This document shows positions 1 through 5,673 of a stretch of DNA of 5,893 nucleotides, one piece after another. The first letter of the stretch is position 1; the number at the start of each line of letters is the position of its first letter. Location of the stretch: positions 1-5,893 of the forward strand of contig CANGFL010000100.1 in NCBI GenBank assembly GCA_947453015.1. The letters are read 5' to 3'. The DNA comes from Oxalobacteraceae bacterium. GTDB lineage: Bacteria; Pseudomonadota; Gammaproteobacteria; Burkholderiales; Burkholderiaceae_D. The notes beneath the pieces were generated by a model, which saw only the letters and a list, made by a program, of their open reading frames with translations, searched no databases and was not told the DNA's origin. A program made the translations under genes and the position numbers.

Positions 1-628
1 CAGGCCACCACCAACGATTCAATGCTTCCTGAGCCATCTGTTTTTGTTCAGGTGTTCCGCGACATAAAGCCATCACCACATCAAATCCCTGACGGGCATG
101 AAACGCTTCTTCTTTACAGATGCGCACCATCGCACGCGCATAGGGGCCATACGAGCAACGACATAAAGGAATTTGATTGATGATGGCAGCACCATCAACC
201 AACCAACCAATCATGCCAATATCAGCCCAACTCAAGGTAGGGTAATTAAAAATGCTGGAGTACTTGGCTTTGCCAGACAACAGATCGAGCGTCATCTGAT
301 CACGCGACACGCCCAAGGTTTCAGCGGCGCTGTAAAGATAGAGACCGTGCCCAGCCTCGTCTTGAATTTTCGCTAAGAGAATCGTCTTGCGTTTAAGCGT
401 AGGCGCTCGCGTCACCCAATTCCCTTCAGGGAGCTGTCCCACAATCTCGGAATGCGCGTGCTGAGAAATTTGCCGAATTAAGGTTTTACGATAACCCTCC
501 GTCATCCAATCTCGGGGTTCGACTTTGATGTCGGCATCAATACGCTCCTGAAAGGCCTGCTCTTCAGGACTTAGTTCTTCGACCGCGCGCAAATTAGCGA
601 CGCCGGTATCGACCATTTGTGCATACAT
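1..628 (-). CDS. paaA: Phenylacetyl-CoA epoxidase catalytic subunit PaaA, partial (C-terminus off the left edge)
   Basis: PaaA is the diiron oxygenase subunit of the PaaABCE complex. In the cytoplasm the complex converts phenylacetyl-CoA to its ring-1,2-epoxide, the first committed oxidation of aerobic phenylacetate degradation. The reverse strand gives 209 continuous codons, about two thirds of the usual 310-330. The sequence is unmistakable: [16 protein letters not shown] near residues 49-64, the [17 protein letters not shown] block near 90-106 and [11 protein letters not shown] near 172-182. The ferritin-like diiron ligands are all present: E61, E91, H94, D145, E174 and H177. They match E. 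coli E42, E72, H75, D126, E155 and H158 with a constant offset of 19, so the N-terminus is about 19 residues longer. The ATG at 628-626 is chosen because AAGGAG (637-642 on the complement) lies 8 nt upstream. paaX diverges from it. No frameshift or missing residue is seen. The other paa genes presumably follow to the left. Confidence 0.97.
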   Translation of the reverse strand, partial: MYAQMVDTGVANLRAVEELSPEEQAFQERIDADIKVEPRDWMTEGYRKTLIRQISQHAHSEIVGQLPEGNWVTRAPTLKRKTILLAKIQDEAGHGLYLYSAAETLGVSRDQMTLDLLSGKAKYSSIFNYPTLSWADIGMIGWLVDGAAIINQIPLCRCSYGPYARAMVRICKEEAFHARQGFDVVMALCRGTPEQKQMAQEALNRWWWP

Positions 629-661
629 AGCAGGGGCTCCTTCCCTAGGGCTAGCTTAGCC

Positions 662-705
662 GTTATGATACGCCAAAAGCTAATTTTTGAGAAAAACTGT
701 ATCGT
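662..705. promoter_or_regulatory. Candidate PaaX operator region between paaA and paaX
   Basis: GTTATGATACGCCAA at 662-676 agrees at about 11 of 15 positions with the PaaX box WWTRTGATTCGYGWT described for E. coli (consensus recalled, not searched). An inverted partner lies at 699-705: ATGATAC (665-671) faces GTATCGT, 6 of 7 positions complementary, with arms 27 bp apart. PaaX-type repressors bind such sites and release them on binding phenylacetyl-CoA. The left arm coincides with the proposed paaA -10 and the right arm lies just before the paaX start, so one repressor could act on both genes. The assignment is inference from position and partial consensus match. Confidence 0.5.
665..693 (-). 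promoter_or_regulatory. Candidate sigma-70 promoter of paaA
   Basis: Read on the minus strand, TTCTCA (693-688, 4 of 6 matches to TTGACA) is followed after 17 bp by TATCAT (670-665, 5 of 6 matches to TATAAT). This predicts a start near 658 and a leader of about 30 nt, containing AAGGAG before the paaA ATG. The -10 overlaps the PaaX-box-like sequence, as expected for direct repression. The leader also contains GGCTA/TAGCC (649-653 and 657-661) and the palindrome CCCTAGGG (643-650), both short and possibly fortuitous. Confidence 0.45.
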
Positions 706-713
706 TTAGCAGA

Positions 714-1652
714 ATGTCATCTTCCCCGCAAAATACGCTCTCATCACCCGCTCTCGCCCGCTGGATAGCGCACAGCCTGCGCCAAAACCCGCCCCGAGCG
801 AAATCCCTAGTGATGACGGTCTTTGGTGACAGCATCGCTCCACGTGGCGGCAGTGTCTGGCTGGGGAGTTTGATTGCTCTGCTGGCGCAGTTCGGCATTA
901 GTGAACGGCTGGTTCGCACTGCCGTCTACCGATTGACCGACGAGGGCTGGTTAGAAGCAGTTCGAGAGGGTCGACGTAGTCAATACCGACTTAGCGCTCA
1001 AGGGGAAAAACGCTTTTTGCGTGCGCATCAACGTGTTTACGCGTCGCCGCTAACGCAATGGGATAGCCGCTGGACCTTAGTGCACGTGCTGACAAGCGCA
1101 ACTAGTGCGCAAAAACTATTACTCAAAAAAGAATTGATGTGGGAAGGCTTCGCTGCGATCGCACCATCGCTATTTGCTTATCCCGGTGAAAAAACTGAAG
1201 CGCTGAACGAGCTACTGCAACGCACACGAACCAGCAAAATCGTCAGTGTTCTTTCAGCGACGGATGCCGGACTAGCGAATGCTTTGCCACTATCGACGCA
1301 GGTATCGACAGCCTGGCCGTTGAAAGAAGCGCGCTTATCGTATAAAAAATTCCTCTCTCGTTTCGAGAGTTTGCAGCAATTACTCGCTGCAGAAAAAGGG
1401 ATACCACCGGAACAAGCTTTTGTGTTGCGCACCCTCTTGATACATGACTATCGACGCGCGCTACTCACCGACCCCAATCTGCCGAGTGAACTACTCGGTG
1501 CCGAATGGCCGTGGCAGCATGCGTATGCTTTATCGCAGGCGATCTACAAAAAAATTGAAAAAGCTGCAGATAAACAGGTGGCGACTATCCTCTCGCTAGA
1601 ACAGCAGGACGTACCACCGATAGCTGGACGATTTACGCAGCGATTTCGTTAA
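714..1652 (+). CDS. paaX: PaaX, transcriptional repressor of phenylacetate degradation
   Basis: This is a GntR-like winged-helix repressor of the paa genes that responds to phenylacetyl-CoA. From the ATG at 714 it is 312 residues, against about 316 for E. coli PaaX. The N-terminal winged helix spans about residues 29-95 and carries family signatures FGDSIAPRGGSVWLGSL (37-53), ERLVRTAVYRL (64-74) and EGWL..R.GRRSQYRLS (77-94). The central domain (about 105-205) includes WDSRWTLVHVL, the Cas2-like part of the family. The C-terminal domain contains LLIHDYRRALLTDPNLPSELL (241-261) followed by WPW, a PaaX hallmark. An in-frame TTG at 687 would add nine residues, but neither start has a good Shine-Dalgarno sequence; only AGCAGA precedes 714. 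The ATG is preferred because its length fits the family and the TTG extension shows no conservation. The gene diverges from paaA, unlike E. coli, where paaX follows paaK. Confidence 0.95.
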   Translation: MSSSPQNTLSSPALARWIAHSLRQNPPRAKSLVMTVFGDSIAPRGGSVWLGSLIALLAQFGISERLVRTAVYRLTDEGWLEAVREGRRSQYRLSAQGEKRFLRAHQRVYASPLTQWDSRWTLVHVLTSATSAQKLLLKKELMWEGFAAIAPSLFAYPGEKTEALNELLQRTRTSKIVSVLSATDAGLANALPLSTQVSTAWPLKEARLSYKKFLSRFESLQQLLAAEKGIPPEQAFVLRTLLIHDYRRALLTDPNLPSELLGAEWPWQHAYALSQAIYKKIEKAADKQVATILSLEQQDVPPIAGRFTQRFR

Positions 1653-1655
1653 AGC

Positions 1656-1695
1656 TCATTGTGAGTCGCTACTGGTGCAGCGACATCCACAATGA
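1656..1695. terminator. Hairpin between convergent paaX and ridA-like genes
   Basis: TCATTGTG (1656-1663) pairs perfectly with CACAATGA (1688-1695). Inside it GTCGCT (1665-1670) pairs with AGCGAC (1679-1684), leaving an 8-nt loop and a small asymmetric bulge. It starts 4 nt after the paaX stop and ends 23 nt from the stop of the convergent gene. The T-tracts are poor on both sides (TATTTAAG on plus, GCTTTAACG on minus), so it may be a weak bidirectional terminator or an RNA 3'-end stabiliser. The pairing is seen directly; the function is inferred from position. Confidence 0.6.
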
Positions 1696-1717
1696 TATTT
1701 AAGCTTTCTAGTTAAAT

Positions 1718-2176
1718 TCAGCTTAACTCTGCGACCATCTCAATCTCAACGCATGCCCCTAAAGGAATCTGCGCCACACCAAATGCTGAGCGCGCATGGC
1801 GACCTGCATCACCAAACACCTCTGCCAGTAATTCAGATGCGCCGTTAGTCACCAAATGATGCTCAGTAAAATCCGGTGACGAATTGACCAAGCTCACCAG
1901 CTTGACGATGCGCTTAACCTTGGATAAATCACCACCGCACGCATCTTTCAGCGTCGCCATCAGGTCAATCGCGATGGAGCGCGCGGCCTGCTTACCCTCA
2001 TCGGTGGTCATGTTGCGACCAAACTGGCCGACCCATGGCTTGCCGTCTTTTTTTGCAATATGGCCCGAAACGAAGAGGGTATTGCCGGTGCGGACGTACA
2101 TGACATAAGCGGCGGCCGGAGTGGCCACAGCTGGCAAAGTTATATTTAGCGCAGCGAGTTTTTGATCAATCGACAT
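1718..2176 (-). CDS. RidA/YjgF/UK114 family protein, about 150-residue subfamily
   Basis: Archetypal RidA proteins hydrolyse reactive 2-aminoacrylate and related enamines or imines released by PLP enzymes, acting as cytoplasmic trimers. This 152-residue protein belongs to the longer YjgF-like subgroup, whose exact substrates are mostly unknown. Visible landmarks are LFVSGHIAKKDGKPWVGQFG (34-53), DLMATLKDACGGDLSKVKRIV (71-91) and the C-terminal block HARSAFGVAQIPLGACVEIE (127-146). R129 in the ARS motif sits where RidA has its substrate-carboxylate-binding arginine, and the VEIE glutamates follow, so deaminase-type chemistry is possible but unproven. The ATG at 2176 is chosen over the in-frame upstream ATG at 2275: the extra 33 residues are not family-like and would run through the regulatory gap. 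The Shine-Dalgarno is weak, GGGG six nt before the ATG, and lies in a hairpin. It diverges from htpG and converges on paaX. The symbol is left blank because the subfamily is not ridA proper. Confidence 0.9.
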   Translation of the reverse strand: MSIDQKLAALNITLPAVATPAAAYVMYVRTGNTLFVSGHIAKKDGKPWVGQFGRNMTTDEGKQAARSIAIDLMATLKDACGGDLSKVKRIVKLVSLVNSSPDFTEHHLVTNGASELLAEVFGDAGRHARSAFGVAQIPLGACVEIEMVAELS

Positions 2177-2180
2177 GGCA

Positions 2181-2235
2181 AGCCCCAATAGAAAAATAGG
2201 GGCTGATTTTACCTCGCCCCCTCTTGAAATCAGCC
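2181..2235 (-). promoter_or_regulatory. Overlapping alternative hairpins in the RidA-family gene leader
   Basis: Two inverted repeats share bases 2201-2204. The distal one is a perfect 9-bp pair, GGCTGATTT (2201-2209) with AAATCAGCC (2227-2235), loop 17 nt. The proximal one is AGCCCC (2181-2186) with GGGGCT (2199-2204), loop 12 nt. In the minus-strand transcript the proximal hairpin ends 4 nt before the ATG and buries the GGGG that is the only Shine-Dalgarno-like sequence. Forming the distal hairpin would block the proximal one and free the site. The 9-bp dyad also flanks the htpG -35 element, so it could instead be a protein-binding site. The pairings are seen; the switching role is inference. 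Confidence 0.45.
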
Positions 2236-2250
2236 AAGTCACCCCAAGAT
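2223..2250 (+). promoter_or_regulatory. Heat-shock (sigma-32/RpoH) promoter of htpG
   Basis: CTTGAA at 2223-2228 (CTTGAAA through 2229) is preceded by a C-rich run at 2216-2221. It is followed 13 bp later by CCCCAAGAT at 2242-2250. The RpoH consensus is approximately CTTGAA, 13-17 bp, CCCCATNT, so the -35 is exact, the spacing canonical and the -10 close. The predicted start is near 2256, giving a leader of about 44 nt. A sigma-32 promoter is expected for htpG in proteobacteria. A perfect 9-bp inverted repeat (2201-2209 and 2227-2235) straddles the -35. Confidence 0.8.
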
Positions 2251-2278
2251 AGTTGGCAATTATGTAAATTTCCAACTA
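2250..2278 (+). repeat. Dyad at the predicted htpG transcript start
   Basis: TAGTTGG (2250-2256) and CCAACTA (2272-2278) are perfectly complementary. After one mismatch, AATT (2258-2261) and AATT (2267-2270) continue the pairing around a 5-nt loop. The left arm overlaps the end of the -10 element and the probable start site, so much of it may not be transcribed. A DNA operator is therefore at least as likely as an RNA hairpin. It does not include the htpG Shine-Dalgarno sequence at 2290-2295. Confidence 0.45.
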
Positions 2279-2288
2279 ATTTTGTTAA
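2259..2288 (-). promoter_or_regulatory. Candidate sigma-70 promoter of the RidA-family gene
   Basis: On the minus strand TTAACA (2288-2283, 5 of 6 matches) is followed after 18 bp by CATAAT (2264-2259, 5 of 6 matches). The predicted start is near 2252, giving a leader of about 75 nt that contains both overlapping hairpins. It is interleaved with the htpG promoter on the other strand, so the two polymerases would compete for the same DNA. Assigned by eye only. Confidence 0.4.
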
Positions 2289-2299
2289 CAGAGGACACC

Positions 2300-4213
2300 A
2301 TGGGCGCTTCCGACAAACAAGTGATGGGCTTTCAAGCCGAGGTAAAACAGCTGCTGCAGCTGATGATTCATTCACTGTACTCAAACAAAGAAATTTTTCT
2401 GCGCGAGCTAGTCTCGAACGCCTCCGATGCTTCCGACAAGTTACGCTTTGAAGCGATTAACAACGCAGCACTGTTTGAAGGTGACAGCGAGCTGGCCATT
2501 CAAATCGAATTTGACAAAGCAGCTCGTACCATCAGCATCAGCGACAACGGCATCGGCTTGTCGCAAGCAGAAGCTGTTGAACATTTAGGCACGATCGCCA
2601 AATCCGGTACCAAAGAATTTTTCTCCCGACTCTCCGGCGACCAACAAAAAGACGCCGCCATGATTGGTCAGTTTGGCGTGGGTTTCTACTCCGGTTTTAT
2701 TGTTGCTAACAAAATTACCGTGGAATCACGTCGCGCTGGTTTGCCTGCCGAACAAGGCGTTAAATGGGAATCAGCCGGTGAAGGTGAATTCAGCGTAGAA
2801 ACCATCAACAAGCCACAACGCGGCACTCGCATCACTCTTCATCTGCGTGAAGGCGAAGATGATTTTCTGTCAGCCTGGCAGCTACGTTCTATCATTCGCA
2901 AATACTCTGACCATATTTCTTTGCCCATCAAAATGCACAAAGAAGAATGGGACGAAGAGAAAAAAGAAATGATCGTTAAGGATGAACTGGAAACGGTTAA
3001 TCAAGCCAGTGCGCTCTGGGCTCGCAGTAAATCCGACATCACGGAAGAGCAGTACACCGAATTTTATAAACACGTGTCGCATGATTTTCAAGAGCCTTTA
3101 AGCTGGACTCATAATCGTGTCGAAGGTCGCAGTGAATATACACAGCTACTTTACATCCCCGCGCACGCGCCGTTTGATCTATGGGACCGCGAAAAACGTG
3201 GCGGTATCAAGCTGTACGTAAAACGCGTCTTCATCATGGATGATGCCGAGCAGCTGATGCCGGTCTATCTGCGCTTTGTAAAAGGTGTGATTGATTCAAA
3301 TGATCTGCCTCTGAATGTATCGCGTGAAATCCTGCAAGAGTCGCGCGACGTTAAAGTCATCCGCGAGGGATCAACTAAACGTGTACTCGGCATGCTGGAA
3401 GAACTAGCCAACGCCGACGAGCAAGAGAAAAAAGATAAGTACGCTAATTTCTGGAAAGAATTCGGCCCCGTATTAAAAGAAGGCATAGGCGAGGATTCAA
3501 CTAACAAAGAACGCATCGCTAAGCTACTGCGCTTTGCCAGCACACAAAATGATACGGATGTACAAAACGTATCATTCGCTGATTACGCAGCGCGCATGAA
3601 AGAAGGCCAAGACAAAATTTATTACGTCACGGCAGACACTTGGATGGCGGCCAAGAATAGTCCGCATCTGGAAATCTTCCGTAAAAAAGGCGTGGAAGTT
3701 CTTCTACTCACCGAGCGCGTGGATGAATGGATGCTGTCTTTCTTAAACGAGTTCGATGGCAAAGCGCTGGTATCCGTTGCTAAAGGCGATCTGGATCTGG
3801 GCCAGCTGGAAGACGAAAACGAGAAAAAACAGAAAGAAGAAACCGAAACTGACTTCAAAGAATTAGTCGACAAAATGAAAGTGGCGCTCGCTGAAAAAGC
3901 GAAAGATGTACGCGTAACTTTCCGTCTGACGGATTCACCTGCGTGTTTGGTTGCCGGTGAAAACGAGCTATCGGGTAATTTGCTCAGAATGCTTAAGGCC
4001 GCCGGTCAAACGGCCCCTGACACCAAACCCACGTTAGAAATCAATCCACATCATCCACTCGTGCAGCGCCTGAAATACGAAGATGCTAAATTCGATGATT
4101 GGAGCAGCCTGCTGTTTGACCAAGCTTTGCTAGCTGAAGGTGGGCAACTGAGTGACCCAGCAGGATTTGTCAAAAAACTGAATGACATGTTGTTGGGTAT
4201 GACAGGCAAATAA
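2300..4213 (+). CDS. htpG: Molecular chaperone HtpG (bacterial Hsp90)
   Basis: HtpG is a cytosolic ATP-dependent homodimeric chaperone that remodels late folding intermediates together with the DnaK system. The protein is 637 residues, slightly longer than E. coli HtpG (624). The N-terminal GHKL ATPase domain covers about residues 1-225: [15 protein letters not shown] (36-50) holds the catalytic Glu E36 and Mg-binding N40, SDNGIGLSQ (81-89) holds adenine-contacting D82, and [12 protein letters not shown] (122-133) is the glycine-rich lid motif. The middle domain (about 240-510) includes [20 protein letters not shown] and [11 protein letters not shown], with R342 in the position of the ATP gamma-phosphate-contacting arginine. 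The C-terminal dimerisation domain follows a Lys/Glu-rich linker at about 505-530. There is no MEEVD tail, as expected in bacteria. The ATG at 2300 has AGAGGA (2290-2295) upstream; an in-frame TTG at 2282 would add six residues and place the Shine-Dalgarno inside the gene, so it was rejected. All key motifs are intact. Confidence 0.98.
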   Translation: MGASDKQVMGFQAEVKQLLQLMIHSLYSNKEIFLRELVSNASDASDKLRFEAINNAALFEGDSELAIQIEFDKAARTISISDNGIGLSQAEAVEHLGTIAKSGTKEFFSRLSGDQQKDAAMIGQFGVGFYSGFIVANKITVESRRAGLPAEQGVKWESAGEGEFSVETINKPQRGTRITLHLREGEDDFLSAWQLRSIIRKYSDHISLPIKMHKEEWDEEKKEMIVKDELETVNQASALWARSKSDITEEQYTEFYKHVSHDFQEPLSWTHNRVEGRSEYTQLLYIPAHAPFDLWDREKRGGIKLYVKRVFIMDDAEQLMPVYLRFVKGVIDSNDLPLNVSREILQESRDVKVIREGSTKRVLGMLEELANADEQEKKDKYANFWKEFGPVLKEGIGEDSTNKERIAKLLRFASTQNDTDVQNVSFADYAARMKEGQDKIYYVTADTWMAAKNSPHLEIFRKKGVEVLLLTERVDEWMLSFLNEFDGKALVSVAKGDLDLGQLEDENEKKQKEETETDFKELVDKMKVALAEKAKDVRVTFRLTDSPACLVAGENELSGNLLRMLKAAGQTAPDTKPTLEINPHHPLVQRLKYEDAKFDDWSSLLFDQALLAEGGQLSDPAGFVKKLNDMLLGMTGK

Positions 4214-4227
4214 TTAAGCTAAACAAA

Positions 4228-4268
4228 AACGCGCACCGCGATGATTCATCGTTGTGCGCGTTATTTTA
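4228..4268. terminator. Bidirectional intrinsic terminator between htpG and the Sel1-repeat gene
   Basis: AACGCGCAC (4228-4236) pairs perfectly with GTGCGCGTT (4254-4262). The stem continues, after one mismatch and a G-U pair, into CGATG/CATCG around a 3-nt loop. On the plus strand TTATTTTAT follows and serves htpG, whose stop is 15 nt upstream. On the minus strand GTTTTTGTTT follows and serves the Sel1-repeat gene, which ends at 4333. The convergent arrangement and T-rich flanks on both sides support a shared terminator. Confidence 0.85.
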
Positions 4269-4332
4269 TGTCTGAAAAAAATGTATGTTATCGGAAGGTT
4301 GTAATTCGTGTTCAAACTATGGTGCGTCGCTT

Positions 4333-5562
4333 TCAGCCTTCGCCATTACTAAAACCTAATTTTTTTAGTTTAGCCACCTTGTATTTTGCCGCTGTAAAGT
4401 CTTCTTTCGCCGCTTCGCCGTAAAACTTAGCTGCTTCGGCTAGATCTTTTTTTACCCCTTTTCCTTTTTCGTAGCAACGTCCCAAATAAAATTGGCTTCC
4501 AGCATCACCTTGTTTAGCGGACACCTGAAAGTACTCAAACGCTTTGGCATAATCTTTTTTTACACCTTTCCCAGTAAGGTACATCCACCCTAAAGCATGG
4601 TGTGCACCTAGTTGACGTTGCGCGGCTGCTTTTTGGAACAAGCTAAGCGCTTTTTTAAAATTTTTATCAACGCCTTTTCCAAACAAGTAAATCTCCCCCA
4701 AATAAAACTGAGCTTCAGCATGACCTTGATCCGCCGCTGCGCTATACAATGCGATAACGCGATCTACATTTTTCTCTACGCCTAATCCAGTAGCATACAT
4801 CGCGCCAAGCTTGAACTGCGCTTCTGAATGATTTTGATCGGCAGCTTTGTGATACCAGTGAAGAGCTTGAGTAAGATCTTTTTCTACGCCTTGCCCTTCT
4901 TCGTACATCACACCCAAAGTAATATACGAGTCAATATTTCCTTGTTCAGCAGCTTTCGTATGCCACTTAAATAGTTCTACATAATTTGTATTTGATTTTA
5001 AATCTCCGCTAAGAGCCAAAGAGTCATAAATACTCCCAGCCTTAAGATGACCTTGCATAGCCGCCGCGAGTAACCATGACAGCGCGCGATCTACATTCTG
5101 CTCTACGCCTAATCCATTGGCGTAAATCACCCCAAACTTGTACTGAGCTTCTGGATGATTTTGATCAGCAGCTCTGTGATACCAGTTAAGCGCTTTTGCG
5201 TAATCTCGATCGACGCCCTTTCCTTCTTCAAACATCTGCGCATAGTTAAATTGATCTTCCGCTTTTCCATTGCGGTAAATGGCGTCAAGCTGGTTGGCGT
5301 CAATAACGGTTTTTTTCTCCGTTTGTTTATTTGAGCGCGGATTGGTATGGGAGCTAGAAGTTGAGGATTCCCTGGGGGATGAGGAGGAGCTATCTTCGAT
5401 ACTCTCCTTTTTGGTTTTCTGGTTCGATAAGCGGGGTAGCTTGTTAGTCTTGTCCGTTCGAGCCAGAGCCGCAGGCTTTGATGACTTTGGGGGCAGATTA
5501 CTGGTCGAAATGACAGATGGCGTGTCTGAGGACTTGACTGGAATGAAAGGGTTGGGTTTCAT
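4333..5562 (-). CDS. Sel1-repeat (SLR/TPR-like) protein with disordered N-terminal tail
   Basis: Sel1 repeats are 36-residue TPR-like helix pairs that form solenoids for protein-protein contact; the partner here is unknown. Residues 1-90 have no signal peptide or membrane segment and are rich in Ser, Lys, Pro and Thr, with a serine cluster at 58-71, so probably disordered. Repeats follow at about 101-136, 137-172, 173-209 (degenerate, lacking the usual G-x-G-V signature), 210-245, 246-281, 282-317, 318-353 and 354-389, then a half-repeat ending KVAKLKKLGFSNGEG. Typical units read EAQFYLGEIYLFGKGV then a KALSLFQKAA-type second helix. Repeats 1-2 are closely copied as repeats 4-5. The ATG at 5562 lacks a clear Shine-Dalgarno, and no other in-frame ATG occurs before residue 110. 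Some Sel1 proteins are effectors or regulators in Legionella and Pseudomonas, but nothing here decides the role. A paralogue ends immediately upstream. Confidence 0.88.
   Translation of the reverse strand: MKPNPFIPVKSSDTPSVISTSNLPPKSSKPAALARTDKTNKLPRLSNQKTKKESIEDSSSSSPRESSTSSSHTNPRSNKQTEKKTVIDANQLDAIYRNGKAEDQFNYAQMFEEGKGVDRDYAKALNWYHRAADQNHPEAQYKFGVIYANGLGVEQNVDRALSWLLAAAMQGHLKAGSIYDSLALSGDLKSNTNYVELFKWHTKAAEQGNIDSYITLGVMYEEGQGVEKDLTQALHWYHKAADQNHSEAQFKLGAMYATGLGVEKNVDRVIALYSAAADQGHAEAQFYLGEIYLFGKGVDKNFKKALSLFQKAAAQRQLGAHHALGWMYLTGKGVKKDYAKAFEYFQVSAKQGDAGSQFYLGRCYEKGKGVKKDLAEAAKFYGEAAKEDFTAAKYKVAKLKKLGFSNGEG
4759..4891 (-). repeat. Intragenic duplication, copy A (Sel1 repeats 4-5)
   Basis: This segment matches 5086-5218 at the DNA level with an exact 327-bp offset (109 codons, three Sel1 units). 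Shared runs include GCGATCTACATT, CTCTACGCCTAATCCA, ATGATTTTGATC and TGTGATACCAGT, with scattered substitutions between them. It encodes the second half of Sel1 repeat 4 and the first half of repeat 5. The similarity exceeds that between other repeats of the gene. Confidence 0.75.
5086..5218 (-). repeat. Intragenic duplication, copy B (Sel1 repeats 1-2)
   Basis: This is the partner of 4759-4891, encoding the second half of Sel1 repeat 1 and the first half of repeat 2. The DNA similarity in frame suggests a three-repeat block was duplicated, or that later gene conversion kept the copies alike. Confidence 0.75.
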
Positions 5563-5608
5563 AGCGGCTAGTTTTATAGAGGATTGGTTCTAACTAGTAA
5601 CTATGCAA

Positions 5609-5623
5609 TTTGAAAAGTTCAAA
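5609..5623. promoter_or_regulatory. 15-bp dyad upstream of the Sel1-repeat gene
   Basis: TTTGAA (5609-5614) and TTCAAA (5618-5623) are perfect inverted copies separated by AAG, 46 bp before the Sel1 gene start. The compact form resembles a repressor operator. No strong promoter for the Sel1 gene was found; on the minus strand TATAAA (5578-5573) is -10-like but would leave almost no leader. Function unknown. Confidence 0.3.
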
Positions 5624-5638
5624 TCAGAATCAATTTTT

Positions 5639-5667
5639 TTGACCGAAGCCACCCTTCTTTTTATACT
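5639..5667 (+). promoter_or_regulatory. Strong candidate sigma-70 promoter in the gene-free gap
   Basis: TTGACC (5639-5644, 5 of 6 matches) and TATACT (5662-5667, 5 of 6 matches) are separated by exactly 17 bp, with a T-rich run just upstream. It is the best sigma-70 match in the window. It points away from the Sel1 gene and toward no open reading frame in the window, so its product would be the short transcript ending at the terminator near 5784. Confidence 0.55.
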
Positions 5668-5673
5668 AGTTGC

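Noticed and set aside
195..215. Short CCAA tandem repeat
   Set aside because: It is the codon run for G-W-L-V-D in the conserved paaA sequence, so it is explained by coding.
173..376. Plus-strand open frame of 67 codons inside paaA
   Set aside because: It lies wholly antisense to the unambiguous paaA frame, has no Shine-Dalgarno sequence and resembles no protein family.
1699..1726. TTAAGCT/AGCTTAA inverted repeat at the end of the RidA-family gene
   Set aside because: It overlaps the stop codon, is AT-rich with a 14-nt loop and no T-run; the adjacent hairpin at 1656-1695 is a better terminator candidate.
2201..2235. CIRCE element (HrcA operator) at the htpG promoter
   Set aside because: The arms GGCTGATTT/AAATCAGCC and the 17-nt spacer do not match TTAGCACTC-N9-GAGTGCTAA.
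2177..2275. 33-residue N-terminal extension of the RidA-family protein from the ATG at 2275
   Set aside because: It would run through the htpG promoter and dyads, is not family-like, and the protein from 2176 already has the full family length.
2282..2299. TTG start of htpG six codons upstream
   Set aside because: The Shine-Dalgarno AGAGGA lies between this TTG and the ATG at 2300, and HtpG proteins start at the equivalent of the ATG.
4241..4423. Plus-strand 60-codon frame after htpG
   Set aside because: It begins inside the htpG terminator hairpin, runs antisense into the Sel1 gene, and has no ribosome binding site or recognisable sequence.
5279..5593. Plus-strand 104-codon frame opposite the N-terminus of the Sel1 gene
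   Set aside because: It is a mirror of the Ser/Lys/Pro-rich coding region. Its hydrophobic look comes from antisense reading of that composition, and no start signal supports it.
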